Positions 1 to 11,376 of a DNA stretch of 64,000 bases are shown piece after piece. The position numbers were made by a program, and so were the translations under genes. The first letter of the stretch is position 1. Each line of letters opens with the position of its first letter. A model generated the notes under the pieces. It was not told where the DNA came from. It searched no databases and saw nothing but the letters and a program-made list of their open reading frames with translations. This DNA is from Harmonia axyridis (Eukaryota; Arthropoda; Insecta; Coleoptera; Coccinellidae): positions 44,795,720 through 44,859,719 of the forward strand of contig NC_059504.1 of assembly GCF_914767665.1 (NCBI RefSeq), given 5' to 3'.

Positions 1-89
1 TTTCGAACTTTCGTTCTCTTTTGAAAGGAACACTTAATATTAGGGAATTTAATCCAGCACCAAAATATCAATCTTGCAATCAGCAAGAA

Positions 90-850
90 TGCGGGATTGT
101 TAACAAAATATATACTCTTTGTACTCAACCTTTCAAACATGCTCATAAAAAGGTCTTATACTATTAATAGCATCTTATAGTATGAAAGTATTCATTTCAT
201 GGTAACAGCTGTCAAGTTTTGCCGCGGGTATACTCGAAAAATCTGCCGACAAGTGCTACCTCACAGTTTTTCCAACTAGAAACCATTTGTTATTCAAAAT
301 TTGTGATTGGTGGATATTAAGTCGAGGGTTGGAGTTGTAAACAGCTTCCAAGGTGCTTTATCCTCAAAAGCATAAGTGAAATGGTCTTCGGTTTGGTATT
401 GTGTTTTGACGTCTCTATTTGAAGCCTTTCAGTCAAACTCTCAATTTCATTTCGTAATGTTGATTTGCTATGAAGTACAAATGTATCTTCTTGGCCATTT
501 GTAGACATTGACTGTTATCCCAGAAATTCCAGATATTTGCCTGGGTTTTCTTGTCATTAATGAACGGCGCTCTTTTATCATAGAAAATACAGATTTCACC
601 ATGTCTGTACACAATGTCGAGTTATAATGACTTTTCAATTTGTTGATCATGAATCGTAGTGTAGTTTCAGCAGTAACTAGTGTTGCATCTCCGTCCGTAG
701 CTTATGGGTGGTTTATTGCTTTCTGGGACGTTTCAAAATAAGTTTGCGCTTTTATTGTCTAATATGCAATTTTAATATTGAATCCCGCACATCCCGCATG
801 GAAAATCCCGCCATTTTGATCCCGCAGAATTTCAGAGGGATCCCGCCTTT
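90..850 (-). mobile_element. possible decayed hAT-like transposon remnant
   Basis: Two short minus-strand open stretches (468-650 and 317-508) can be read in series. Their composition, with segments such as INKLKSHYNSTLCTDMVKS and RNEIESLTERL, recalls the helical C-terminal part of hAT/ZBED transposases. The interval is bordered by motif clusters: GCGGGAT near 92 on the left, and at least five ATCCCGC copies between 781 and 848 on the right. They face each other as subterminal repeats would in a hAT element. No catalytic motif is visible and the frames are broken, so this is a weak inference. It could also be unrelated DNA with a chance motif cluster. Confidence 0.25.
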
Positions 851-2039
851 GCGGCATTGCATTTATATATCTTATATTTTTTCGAATGTGATGTATAATA
901 AGGCGTAAACTAGGTTTTATAAACATTTTTTGATTGTAGATCTCTGAGGTGCTTTGTAACCATTTTCAAATAATTGAACTTTGAAAATTGTAAATAGCTG
1001 GTACACATTGTATAATTGACCAAATGTAACAAGACTGAAGAACAATACTTTTAATAGTATATCATATTAATGACTGTTCACATCTTGATTACTCAACATA
1101 GTGATGATTATCCTGGATAACGTTTTGTATTGTTTAACAATGGAGAACAAATGAAAGTTTTCAGGGTCCTCTAGCGTCAAAACTAGCCTATAGAACAACT
1201 GTTGCCTATTGAACTTTTTGTTTGAAATGACTTGGACTAACATAGCAAAAATTCAATCAATTTGACATAAGACCACTTTCTCTAATGAAGTGTGCGGTAT
1301 CCTTTCTAATTTTCAGCCGAAAACTTTTCGCATCGTCCTCATAATATGTATATGTTGCGAAATATAATTGTATAATTATTCAATTGAGGGGAAACATGAA
1401 AACTGAATCCAGCTATCATCGATCAATGGTCGTAGTCACAGGTCGGACTGCAATTACATGTAGTATTTTCCATAATCCTTGGTGGTAACATCCGGCTCTC
1501 CTATATCGAAATGAAAAGGTGCTCGAAATTTGAGGTGAAAAGTGATATTTTTGTGTACCGTCATGGGAGGAAATTGAGGACTACCAAATTGATTTCGGTC
1601 AGTCTAATTTTATCGATAATTCCAGAAATTTGTAAAAAAAAAACTCTTAAAAAAGTATTTAAAAAAAAATATGAATGCATATATGGAGATTTTAAAATTG
1701 AAATGGTTGGTTTCTATTTCATCATTTGGCAACGTCGACTGAATCATCTGTAGATTTCTGATGACAACCAATTCGTTCAATTTGATCTTACCAGTTAAAA
1801 ATGAGTCATTCTGCTATACTCCTGCTTCATGCACTTTAAAGAAACTAAAGATCAAGTTCCCAAGGGAAACAGAAGAGAACTTTGTTCATTAAGGTTATGT
1901 TTACATTTTTCTGAAATTTTAATTTTTCCTTGGAAGACTTTTTACCAAAAAAGTTCACTTTCTGAAGCAACAAAATTATTGACCCTTGATTCATAAAGTT
2001 GACGTACCTGTTCAAAGTTGAAATGTATTAAATGTCATA
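851..2039. other. no gene seen
   Basis: AT-rich sequence with short chance open frames and poly-A runs near 1630-1670. I see no splice-flanked coding exon and no transposase or reverse-transcriptase motif. Confidence 0.6.
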
Positions 2040-2891
2040 ATTCAAGTGCAATAACCTCAAATACATCAGCACGGTAGCATTTAAAACTACGTCATTACTA
2101 AAAATGGAACATTGCACTTTCAAAAATACATTGAAATTATCAATATCCACTATAAAAATGGCGAAGTCACAGTTCGCAAGACTAAAGCACTTTTGGGTAG
2201 TCGTGAAGTATCTTATTCGGCCGGTAATAGTGATACTGGTGGGAAAAATTGAGCTATACGCTTTATTAGTGATGACGTCACACACCGCCATTTTAGTTCT
2301 CCTGTCAGTATTCGGAATCCAAACAAACAAATTGTCATTCAAATTAGTACGTTGTTGTTGAAGAAATTGGCTTATTTTGATAAATAAGATTATTTAAGGG
2401 ATGATTTTACTATTAATTGATAGACAGAAGGAACGAGATTAACGCCAGTATGTTCGAACTTGAAGTTCAACTAATAAACACGTATTTTTACAAAATCTGG
2501 GAAATAATACAGAATTCAAACTTACTGGTATTAACCTCGTTCCTTCTGTCTATCAATTAATACTGAAATCGTTCCTCAAATAGTCTTATTTACGAAAATA
2601 AGCCAATTCCTTCAACGCACCGTACTAATTTGAATGACAATTTATTTGTTTGGATTCCGAACACTGACAGGAAAACCAAAAATGGCGGTGTGTGACGTCA
2701 CACTAATAGAGCGTATTGGGACAAGTTAGTGATGTGTAGAATAGAAACTGCGTGCGTCGCTCAAGAACAACTGAGAATATTGCTACTATAGTCCGTAGTA
2801 TTGACGATGACCCTGGTTTATAGATTCCTTGACGATCTTTGAAACTAGTGATTTTTTTATGGCCGGAATTGGAAGATATTGATGTGGACAA
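2040..2891 (-). pseudogene. DD41D-type transposase N-terminal remnant, split by a MITE
   Basis: The two flanks (2040-2256 and 2716-2891) match, in the same order and strand, the better preserved remnant at 33840-34260. On the minus strand the low-coordinate part corresponds to the stretch containing an ILGSRE-like helix-turn-helix segment. The high-coordinate part corresponds to the arginine-rich linker followed by a TENIAAV motif, typical of transposases of the rosa/DD41D group. The palindromic MITE at 2257-2715 sits exactly between them, so it inserted later. Stops and frameshifts make the remnant non-functional. Confidence 0.5.
2257..2715. mobile_element. 459-bp palindromic MITE, family H copy 1
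   Basis: The ends are near-perfect inverted repeats beginning TACGCTYTATTAGTG. The arms run about 190 bp inward and include the octamer TGACGTCA and CACACCGCCATTTT. The centre holds a second inverted pair around GGAACGAG/CTCGTTCC. No coding capacity. A second copy of the same size lies at 55968-56427. It interrupts an older transposase remnant, which fixes the insertion order. Superfamily is unproven; a TA target would fit a Tc1/mariner-mobilised MITE. Confidence 0.8.
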
Positions 2892-3214
2892 CGTTTATTT
2901 TCAATAGGTATACCTATACTTAGGACATTGACAATAGACGTGATAATTTTATAACAATCGAAAGCTCGTTACTTGCTAAGTCGAAGGCTGAGGATTGCCA
3001 AACCAAGATATGTTGCCCACTCTGTATATATTTCGTTTTGTGAATAATTTCGAAAAAAACTAGTCGATTTCGTGAAACTTTTGTAGAAAACATTTTTTGT
3101 ACCTCATTCAGCAACAAAGTTAAAGGGGGAGTCAAATTATGTTGAAAACCCCGGTACAACTTTGTTTCCGCCTTTTTGCAATAGATGGCTGTAGCGGCAA
3201 GTGGTATTCGAATT

Positions 3215-3461
3215 AAATAGATCTTAGATGACATACAATAAGCTTAGGTATTTGTAAACATAACGCATTCGAAATATAAGTCGATTTGTGCTTACATCAT
3301 AAAGTTATTCTGGATTAAACAGTTTACGAGCCGAATTCTCGTTATTTACGGGAGGTTTTAATTTTCTGATTTAATATGATGAAATCTGCGGCTGAGGCTC
3401 ATCGAATGCTCTCAAATGGTTATGGCGAGACCGCTATTAGTGAAAAAACGTGCCGAGATGT
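3215..3461 (+). pseudogene. mariner (family C) 5' end fragment
   Basis: After a leader shared with the minus-strand copy ending near 16565 (CATACAATAAGCTTAGGTAT), an ATG at 3376 opens a frame reading MKSAAEAHRMLSNGYGETAI and then SEKTCRD. This is the N-terminal helix-turn-helix region of a mariner-type transposase. The match stops at about 3460, where a different repeat block begins. Only the first quarter of a transposase is present, so it cannot be functional. Confidence 0.65.
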
Positions 3462-3600
3462 TTTGAAATTTATTTGGAATGAAGTTGTCGAACTCAAATC
3501 GTGTTGTCATATAGTGATTGATAATTGCACTGATTGCAATTATCAAGTGCAATTATCAGTGTAATGTTGACATGATTGGGTGAATTGTTTCATATGACAT
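3462..3600 (+). repeat. repeat block K copy 1
   Basis: About 140 bp beginning TTTTGAAATTTATTTGGAAT and ending near TTGTTTCATAT. It recurs at 16590-16735 on the other strand. In both places it adjoins the same mariner family, but on opposite sides of it. No coding potential. Confidence 0.55.
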
Positions 3601-3659
3601 CAAATGACAAAATTTTATTGGTTGTTAAAACTGTCAAAAAAATTTCAAAGTAACACACA

Positions 3660-3930
3660 AGTAAAGAAACAATCGCAACTTTGCTAGAAAAGTTTCCTGG
3701 CTGTGTTATTTCACAAAGAGGTGATCACAATTGTCCACCGAAACCTTTTGAATTAACACCTTTAGACTTTTTCTTTGGGGTCATGTGAAAGATAAGATCT
3801 GAGCCAATGATCCACAATCGATTTAAGACCTTTAAGATGGAATTCGTTAAATTAGAATTGGCCATGGAAAATTTCAGGAAAAGAGCCATGTTATGGATCT
3901 AAACCAGTTCGAGATCAGGATTCTTACGTT
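3660..3930 (+). pseudogene. DD41D-type transposase C-terminal remnant
   Basis: Read on the plus strand with frame changes, this stretch gives GDHNCPPKPFELTPLDFFFG and then a KDKI-like and an AMENFRKRA-like segment. These correspond to the WPPRSCDLTPLDYFLWG block and the C-terminal MENFRKR region of DD41D transposases. Stops interrupt it and no N-terminus is attached. It is distinct from the 940-bp family at 62570. Confidence 0.5.
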
Positions 3931-4319
3931 GGCTTATTTAATATCTTTCACATACCAACAGTAACTTATGTCATTTAGGTAAAGAGAACATTACATGACA
4001 AATATTCAGTATTTCTCAAGGATTTCTAAAAGCAAAAAAAAAAACAGGGTAATCCATTTGAAATAACAAATTTCATTATCATTCCGGAAAAGAAAAGATC
4101 CGACAACAATGTAACTACCACCATATTATCGACCATATCACAAGATTTTCACACACCAAAATCTAAAAAAATCGTGCGATCCGTTCGTGAGATAATTCAG
4201 GCGTTTCATACTTAAAACTCGCTCCGAATAATCTCATAAATATCAACAAAAATATCAAAAGAGGTAGTTGGAATGTTTTCATTTAGAACGATTCCAAAAT
4301 AATCGAATCTAAAGTTGTT
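3931..4319. other. no gene seen
   Basis: AT-rich DNA without recognisable coding, RNA or transposon signal. Confidence 0.5.
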
Positions 4320-4900
4320 CCAATTTGGAAAATACCCATACGCAGGTATCGCGGATGGAATTGATTCGATCGTTACTTTCAACAGATTAGTGGCCCACTT
4401 ATCTCTCGACCTGGGAAACGACATCGCGCGTCCACAACCGGTAAAAACTTATCGCAATCCACTTACGAGGAACCTTGCCGTGTCCCTTTACCTCTGGGGG
4501 TCACGTCTTGTTGCATCCTCGCATCTCCATCGAGATTAGGCCTGGGTCAATCAACACATCTATCAGCATCAGCCATAATAAACAAATAATTCCCTACACA
4601 GTGTTTGTTGCGCAACAAGCTTGTAAAGTCGGCAAACCAAATCACTTGAACATCCATCTCTCGGGTAAGACCAGAAAACATCACGCCGGTATCTCCGATA
4701 GAACGAATGTTATAATATATATATAATCGTTCGTGGGTCGTCCATGCCATGGTACTCTTTGGATTTCGACCATCGGCAGTGCCGATAGTAACCGTGAAAA
4801 GTCAGTGAAGGACGTGCGTCATCTGTTCCTGTGGAAAGTGTTCGACTGTTGTTATTGGTGTTACTGGGAGGTTGTTGCAGTGTTTAAAAAAAATTTTTTT
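4320..4900 (+). promoter_or_regulatory. GC/CpG-richer island, possible promoter
   Basis: This stretch is clearly richer in G, C and CpG than the surrounding sequence. It contains a long TATA-like run (about 4709-4727) and, further on, an initiator-like TCAGTG near 4802. The open frames crossing it show no recognisable protein motif and no convincing donor site, so I do not call an exon. It could be a distal promoter or enhancer of the AMPK gamma gene downstream, or belong to another transcript. Confidence 0.25.
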
Positions 4901-5033
4901 TCGTGTTTTTTTTCTTCGTTTTTCATTTTTATCACATACTGGCCTTTGGTTGTCGCAATTGATTATTATTTATTTTGACAAGAAGTTCATTTTTATTTAT
5001 TTTTTCGTATGGAACGCATAAATTTAAAGAAAA

Positions 5034-5947
5034 TACAGGATGTTTCCAAATTAGACGTGAACCTTGAAGGAGGTGTTAGTACCACTCATTTGCTGTCGAT
5101 TGAGCCATATTTATTGATAACCAAAAATTAACAGTTTCCGAGATATTTGAGTTCTTGTGTTTTTTTAAATATTTCTCAGCATACCTCATTTTCGTCAATT
5201 TTTTCTACGTTGGCCAAGTTTGATTTAACTTTTGGATTATTTTCACCAGAAAACGATATGATATGTACAAAAAAAGCAAATCTATGCTATATTAGATGTT
5301 GAATAAGAATAAGTTTGATTTGAATGTTGGTATATGAAGAAAATAATAGTTAATTAGAATATGAATTTGCCTGCAACTTTCGAATTTCACAATTTATATA
5401 TCACGAATTTTTTGAAAACCTACCAAATTCCTTTTTTATTATCTAAAAAAGTTTTCGTTAGAATGTAGGCACTAGTTTTGTTCCAGCAGTTTTTGATTTG
5501 AAAGGGGAAATGAGCAAACAAAAGAAAGTAATGAATTAAATATTTTTTCATTGCAATTAAACTAGAAATTTCAGTAGAAAATGTATAAAATCATAAATTA
5601 CCTCCACCATTACTTATACAAGCACGTACCTCATTCTTATTTCTTCAGTTGTTACTTTCCAGCTGAAATTTACTCTCAATCTTCTCGCTGCTTCATCGGT
5701 TCTGACGGTGTTAGATCCGGACTTCCCGCTGGCCATGAAAATAATCCAAAATTATAATCAAATTTGGTCAACGTAGAAAAAATTGACGAAAAATGAAGTA
5801 AGGTGAGAAATCTTTTTATATCACAAGAACTGAAAAATCTCGTAAACTATTGATTTTTGGTTATCACTAAATATGACTCAAATGACATCAAAGAAGTCAT
5901 ACCAACACGTCTTCCAAAGTTCACGTCTAATTTGGAAACACCCTGTA
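5034..5947. mobile_element. 914-bp foldback element
   Basis: It starts TACAGGATGTTTCCAAATTA and ends with the reverse complement (TTTGGAAACACCCTGTA). The arms are imperfect inverted repeats of about 220 bp: the left arm's CAATTTTTTCTACGTTGGCC reappears inverted as GGTCAACGTAGAAAAAATTG on the right. No coding capacity. Ends of the ACAGGGTG type recur in several other foldbacks in this window. Confidence 0.75.
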
Positions 5948-7433
5948 TAGATCCGTTTACCATCCTGACAGATACAAAAATTGCTTGGAATAATTCATGG
6001 ACAGCCTGAAAATCTGATCTATGAAATTTGAAGGCTAAAAATGGAGATATAAGCTTTTAATTATTCGAAAAACTCACTCAAAACTCAATTTTTTTCGACT
6101 CAGTGGCATTAGGCTTCATTTGAACCATATTCTCAAATTGTTTAAAAATACACATGATGTAGCAAAAAAATGGTTCACTATTTCATTCAATAACAAAGAA
6201 CATGTCACAATTTCAATGAACATTTGGAATAGTTTCCACAAAATTCGATATTGTTAAGGCTGTGACATGTGTTACAGATACAAGTGAAATTATTTAAAAT
6301 TTCTGTTTTAAACTATTGGGATTTTTCGAATTGGATTTCTCAATTTTTAGAAATTCATTTAGCAGTTTTTCAAACATAGATGATTGATATTTAAATACTT
6401 CTTTCATCAAATTCTAAATTTCTATTGCAAAAATGATGCTCAATTAGATAATTTCTAGTCGTAAAAGGTTTAGTTGAATTTCCAGAAATTCATTCAGCTA
6501 TCCAACGAAAAGACAATAAATCCAAACCCTGATATTTTTTACGATGTTTTGTATAACTTGGAGATTTCTTAATATTATAGGGAACATACACCAAACTGTC
6601 AAATTTGCAATGTTAATTAATTTTTTTTTTAAATCCAGTGAAAAATCCATCTTCCTCAGAGTAAAACAATCTTGGTAATATTTTCCTTAATTAATCTAAA
6701 TATTATAAATAGAAAGTTAACCGTTTGAAAAAATTCGCAGAACTTTCGGTTGTATTGTTTTTTTATTCTTGAAGAACTGATTGATTTTCTGGTTTCTCAA
6801 AAGTGCTTGTTTTAATTTGAGAATGGCATTTCCTCATTTTATAATAATATAATATCTAATAATTCCGCATCACAAAATTGAATATCCAACTAGAAGGACC
6901 AATTCCTGATAGGGAAAACCATCCGAGGAATTACTTAGACGTTACACGTTACATCGATCAATTACAACTCATATCCAACGACTTCTAACAGATATAAAAC
7001 TTGCATCCATCAATTCAAACTTTATCCTAAAATTTAACAACCTTCCACTGAAGTGTCAACCGAATAATAACAGGTATAGAATCGATTTAGATGGCAATTA
7101 AACTTCAACGTTACCGGTGTTGCAAAGGATAGTATTTTCCAACATTAAATGAATCGATGATGACGACTTAAAATGAAACATATGACAGTTTTATTTATTG
7201 CAAAATTTCGTTTAACATTTATAAAATCCACGTGTTTTCGAGAAAAAACGAATACGAAATTTGCGTGCAGCTAGTGGTGAATCATAAAACTGCTAGAAAT
7301 TGCGTACATATGCTGGGATCAATTTTGTTTTTTATCTCCCAACAGAATAATATGTAATTCATTTTTAGGGGTTTGGGAATTTTTTATGGTTTTGACGACG
7401 TTTTGCACGAAACTGGAAATTGGTATTCTAAAT
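5948..7433. other. no gene seen
   Basis: AT-rich. The part around 6030-6160 is distantly related, in reverse orientation, to 14220-14340 (shared AACAATTTGAGAAT segment), so it includes old repeat debris. No exon signal. Confidence 0.5.
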
Positions 7434-8990
7434 GTACAGGGTGGGCAAATTTCGATGTTTTAGCACTACAACTTTTGAACCAGAGGAGATAGACAAAATC
7501 TGATAGCCACTTCTCGATCTCTTTTTCTGAGAAACTAACAAGGGTAGTATTCATTTTTGGCCACCTTCTTTTGTTTTCGAGTTATAAGCGAAAATTGGAA
7601 AAATGGCGATATCGAAAAACATTTATATCTCCGCTAAAACTGATGATAGAGCTCTGAAATTAAAACATTATACAGGCACTTTTTTACGTAGAATCCAGTG
7701 GCGTGCTCGTATTTCCAAAAGGGTTCTTAATTACGAAGCTATGACCCAAAGTTATGTTTTTTCAAATAGGAACACTAAATTTTTGTGTCATTTTCTGAAA
7801 GATTGATTTTTCCTGATTTCAAAAATATATAACATCGTATGATTCGTATCAAAATAAATAACAGAAAATGGTCAAAAACCTTTTTTTACTTAAGAGTCTC
7901 AATATTTCTATGGTTTCAACTGTTGATGAGCCTTTCTATAACAAGAGCAGTGTCCTTCCGTCAATCTGATTATTTCTATGCTTTTCACTTATTTCTACAA
8001 AATTCGAATCTATATTTATTTTATACAAATAGTTTCGAAAAGATAAACGAACTTGGAAAAAGTTTCCTAGGTAGCTTGAACACAGTTTCAAATATTCATC
8101 TATTGAAATAACGAGAAGAGGTGTCGACTGTGCATTGTGCAATTGTTATCATTATTAGGTTGAATATTATTTCTTGTTTGTCCCTTCGTAATTAATATGT
8201 TGAGTTCAATCATATATGCATTGTTTCATATGCTGTTTAAAATGGATTGGTACTTGTGCGTATTGATTCTGGAGACCTATGTAAATAATCTCCTGATACA
8301 TGCATCTCAATACAACTCTTTACTTTGAAAAATTCGATCTTGTGGTTTCTCCGTTATTTCCAAATCAATTTTTAGATAAAAAATTTATAAAACATATCTA
8401 GATTCGAATTTTGTAGAAATAAGTGAAAAGCATAGAAATAATCAGATTGGCGGAAGGACACTGCTCTTGTTATAGAAAGCTCAATTTTTCTGTGTTCATC
8501 AACAGTTGAAACCATAGAAATATTGAGACTCTTAGGTGAAAAGAGGTTTTTGGCCATTTTCTATTATTTATATTGATCCGAATCATACGATGTTATATAT
8601 TTTTGAAATCAGGAAAAATCAATCTTTCAGAAAATGACACAAAAATTTAGTGTTCCTATTTGAAAAAACATAACTTTGGGTCATAGCTTCGTAATTAAGA
8701 ACCCTTTTGGAAATACGAGCACGCCACTGGATTCTACGTAAAAAAGTGCCTGTATAATGTTTTAATTTCAGAGCTCTATCATCAGTTTTAGCGGAGATAT
8801 AAATGTTTTTCGATATCGCCATTTTTCCAATTTTCGCTTATGACTCGAAAACAAAAGAAGGTGGCCAAAAATGAATACTACCCTTGTTAGTTTCTCAGAA
8901 AAAGAGATCGAGAAGTGGCTATCAGATTTTGTCTATCTCCTCTGGTTCAAAAGTTGTAGTACTAAAACATCGAAATTTGCCCACCCTGTA
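7434..8990. mobile_element. giant palindromic foldback, family F copy 1
   Basis: It begins TACAGGGTGGGCAAATTTCG and ends with the exact inverse. Each arm is several hundred bases long: the 67-codon frame at 7603-7806 (plus) is repeated with identical protein sequence at 8619-8822 (minus). The centre (about 8040-8380) is asymmetric and gives the element an orientation. Copy 3 (59833-61391) carries the same centre in the opposite orientation. I see no transposase. The arm frame (starting MAISKNIYIS) has no recognised domain and may be a by-product of arm conservation. Confidence 0.85.
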
Positions 8991-9010
8991 CATGCAAAAT
9001 CTCATCCTTC

Positions 9011-9590
9011 AGAGTAATAAACATAGATAGAGGAAGCATATGTCATTTTCAGTAAGCAAATTTTGTCCTCAACATGAACTATCAAATTTGACATAATGTG
9101 CGCGAAGATGAAAACATATCAGTGATACGATATTTCACTCAATTCGCGAGTTTCTTCACAAGGAACGTACTTCTTATGTCCCATTGTGAATCATCGTCCC
9201 TTATTAACTCAAAATATATTAAAATAAGTACCAAAATATATCAGAAATTCAGAAAAAAAAATTCAAGCGCGCCAAACTACGTGAAACAACATATGACACT
9301 AGGAGAGCAAAAGTTGCCAAATCTTGGATTTCAGCAGGTAGATATCGAAAATAATGAATATTCTGCTTATTATAAATTCGACAATTAAGAAAAATATCGG
9401 ATTCCAAATATTCAAATTTGCATATTTAATCGGGAATCAATAAAATAAATATATTGCATTCAATATAATATACATTCATAACGATATGGTAAAATTGTGG
9501 ATTTGAAAATATATCCCAATCCGACACGTAATCTAACCATGTTGGGGATCTGTAAAACTTTATGCTCCCTCTATCTATGTTCTTTACTCT
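9011..9590 (+). mobile_element. 580-bp MITE, family E copy 1
   Basis: It begins AGAGTAATAAACATAGATAG and ends with the inverse CTATGTTCTTTACTCT, a terminal inverted repeat of about 25 bp. The inside contains the family marker CCAAATCTTGGATTTCAGCA and an AT-rich 3' half. The open frame across it is not shared as an intact frame by all copies. Other copies lie at 9826, 20860, 22849, 26717 and 48617. Confidence 0.8.
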
Positions 9591-9627
9591 ATGTCTCATC
9601 CCGATCGTATCTATTGTTACGGCAATA

Positions 9628-9815
9628 TTGAATATTTCTATTTCAATATTCTTCTCGATGGTTCTGATAATATAATCAGCTTGGAATTCTTATTTCATGA
9701 TAACACTCAAAATGTCAACTCCGTTCATTTTCTGGTCACTGATATATTGAGTATTTCTTTTTCAATAATCTTATCGAATTTTCGATGGTTCTGATAATGT
9801 AATCATTTTGAATTT
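9628..9815 (+). repeat. short direct repeat pair
   Basis: Two related units (about 9628-9700 and 9744-9815) share TATTGARTATTTCT, then CGATGGTTCTGATAATRTAA. Weakly similar sequence occurs near 10620-10690 and 38430-38500, suggesting an old dispersed repeat. Confidence 0.45.
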
Positions 9816-9825
9816 GTCATTACTT

Positions 9826-10597
9826 AGAGTAATATGATAGAGGGAGTATATCCAATTTTCACATGTCCCCAACATGGTTATAATATTATTAGATTATGTA
9901 TGTTGTCGGATTGTGATATATTTTCATATCCACAATTTTACTATATCGTTATGAATGTGTATTATATCGAATGAAATATATTTCTCCAATTCTGTGGTTA
10001 TTCCGTTCATTCTTCCACATCTTGTAGAACAAAATCGTGCGAGAATATATCAGAAACGCACAGTTTTCATGGTTATATTTTATTATTCTATGCTGGTACT
10101 CCGAACTTTCCGCCACGGCTTTATCTGTCAATTCATCAATTTGCCTTAAAGAAATCAGTTCTGCCAACCAACATTTTTCAATGCAAAAATCACTAAATTA
10201 TATTTATGGAAATATTTCATTAATTTCAATGAAAATGCAATGAATTACAGAAAATAATGTATAATACTTGTACAGAAGGCTCATTCTACCACTCGTTCAT
10301 TCCAAAACTCGCCACTTCGTGGCTCGTTTTTGAATTTTGAACTCGTGGAAGAATACCAATGCCTTCTGCACTTGTATTATAAATAACTATTATTTGAGTC
10401 ATTCCTGATTAAATATGCAAATTTGAATATTTGGAATCCGATATTTTTCCTAATTGTTGAATTTATAGTTAGCAGAATTTTCTGCATCTATCTGCTGAAA
10501 TCCAAGGTTTGGCAACTTTTGCTCTCCTAAAGTCATCCGTTGTTTCACATCGTTTGACGCGCTTGAAGTTTGTTTTCTAAATTTCTGATACTTTGAA
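9826..10597 (-). mobile_element. MITE family E copy 2, truncated and interrupted
   Basis: Reverse-oriented E copy starting at AGAGTAATATGATAGAGGGA. It is split by element D (9985-10390) and resumes at ATTCCTGATTAAATATGCAA. It fades near 10597, before the distal terminal repeat. Its left end faces copy 1, so E1 and E2 form an inverted pair. Confidence 0.7.
9985..10390 (+). mobile_element. 406-bp hairpin element D copy 1, nested in E
   Basis: It begins CTCCAATTCTGTGGTTATTC and ends AACTAT. The last ~110 bp fold on themselves: GTACAGAAGGC...CTCGCCAC, loop TTC, GTGGCTCG...GCCTTCTGCAC. Flanked by a possible TATTT duplication. No protein is encoded; the open frames inside are on both strands and unrelated to known families. 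The end structure resembles a foldback or hairpin-ended non-autonomous transposon, but the class is unknown to me. Confidence 0.75.
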
Positions 10598-10696
10598 ATT
10601 TCAATTCTGGTCACAGAAATATTGGGTACTTGTCGATATTCCTCTTGAATTTTTTATGGTTCTGGTTACGCGATCCACATGAAATTTTGTGTTATT

Positions 10697-10945
10697 CTAC
10701 CTTCACAAGCAGAATGTCATTAAAATTATCAGCAAATTAAAATTTGGTCCATATTTACGGAACCCCTAGTCAGATTTTGTCAATTTTTGAATACTTCCAT
10801 TCAAAAGTTATCTTGTTAACTATCTTCACATGCAGAATGTCATTCCGAAAATTATCAGCAAAATAAAATTTGGTCTATATTTACGGAACCCCTAGACAGA
10901 TTTTGCCTATTTTTGAAGTTTTCCATTCAAGAGTTATCTTGTTAA
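10697..10945 (+). repeat. two-unit tandem duplication, period about 123 bp
   Basis: Unit 1 from CTACCTTCACAAGCAGAATG and unit 2 from CTATCTTCACATGCAGAATG, about 10820 onward. Both contain TATTTACGGAACCCCTAG and end with GTTATCTTGTTAAC. Roughly 85-90% identical by eye. No coding signal. Confidence 0.65.
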
Positions 10946-10949
10946 CGAT

Positions 10950-11328
10950 CGGACGAATAGACATAATTGAATCTGACAAAACGTTCCGTCATCGTCGAAC
11001 CTTATCGTTTGAGACCATTCTCGGTTCAAAACTCGAAAAATAAAGACATTGTTACTAAATGAGGGAGCAATCTGTTTGGAGAACAAGCGCTCAAAAAAAC
11101 ACTACAAAGCAGGATCAGGAAACCGATCAATTTTCGCAAGAATACGAACACAATAGAGAATAGACACCCGAGCTACCTGATATTCATTTTGAATTTTTTT
11201 TCATGTGATTTTAGATAATCTGTGTTCACACATAAGTTAATTGACTATTGTTTGACATTTGCGGTATGTTCTTTGTATTTTGTGCAATATTTGGTTAATT
11301 ATAAAGGTGACCTGAGTACAAGTCGACC

Positions 11329-11376
<48 letters not shown>

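Noticed and set aside
4547..4978. Open frames on both strands at 4.5-5.0 kb
   Set aside because: Overlapping, no motif, and they run into a T-rich low-complexity stretch; treated as a composition effect of the GC-richer island.
7434..8990. CRISPR-like or satellite interpretation of the repeated sequences
   Set aside because: The repeats are long inverted arms, not short regularly spaced direct repeats, and the genome is eukaryotic.
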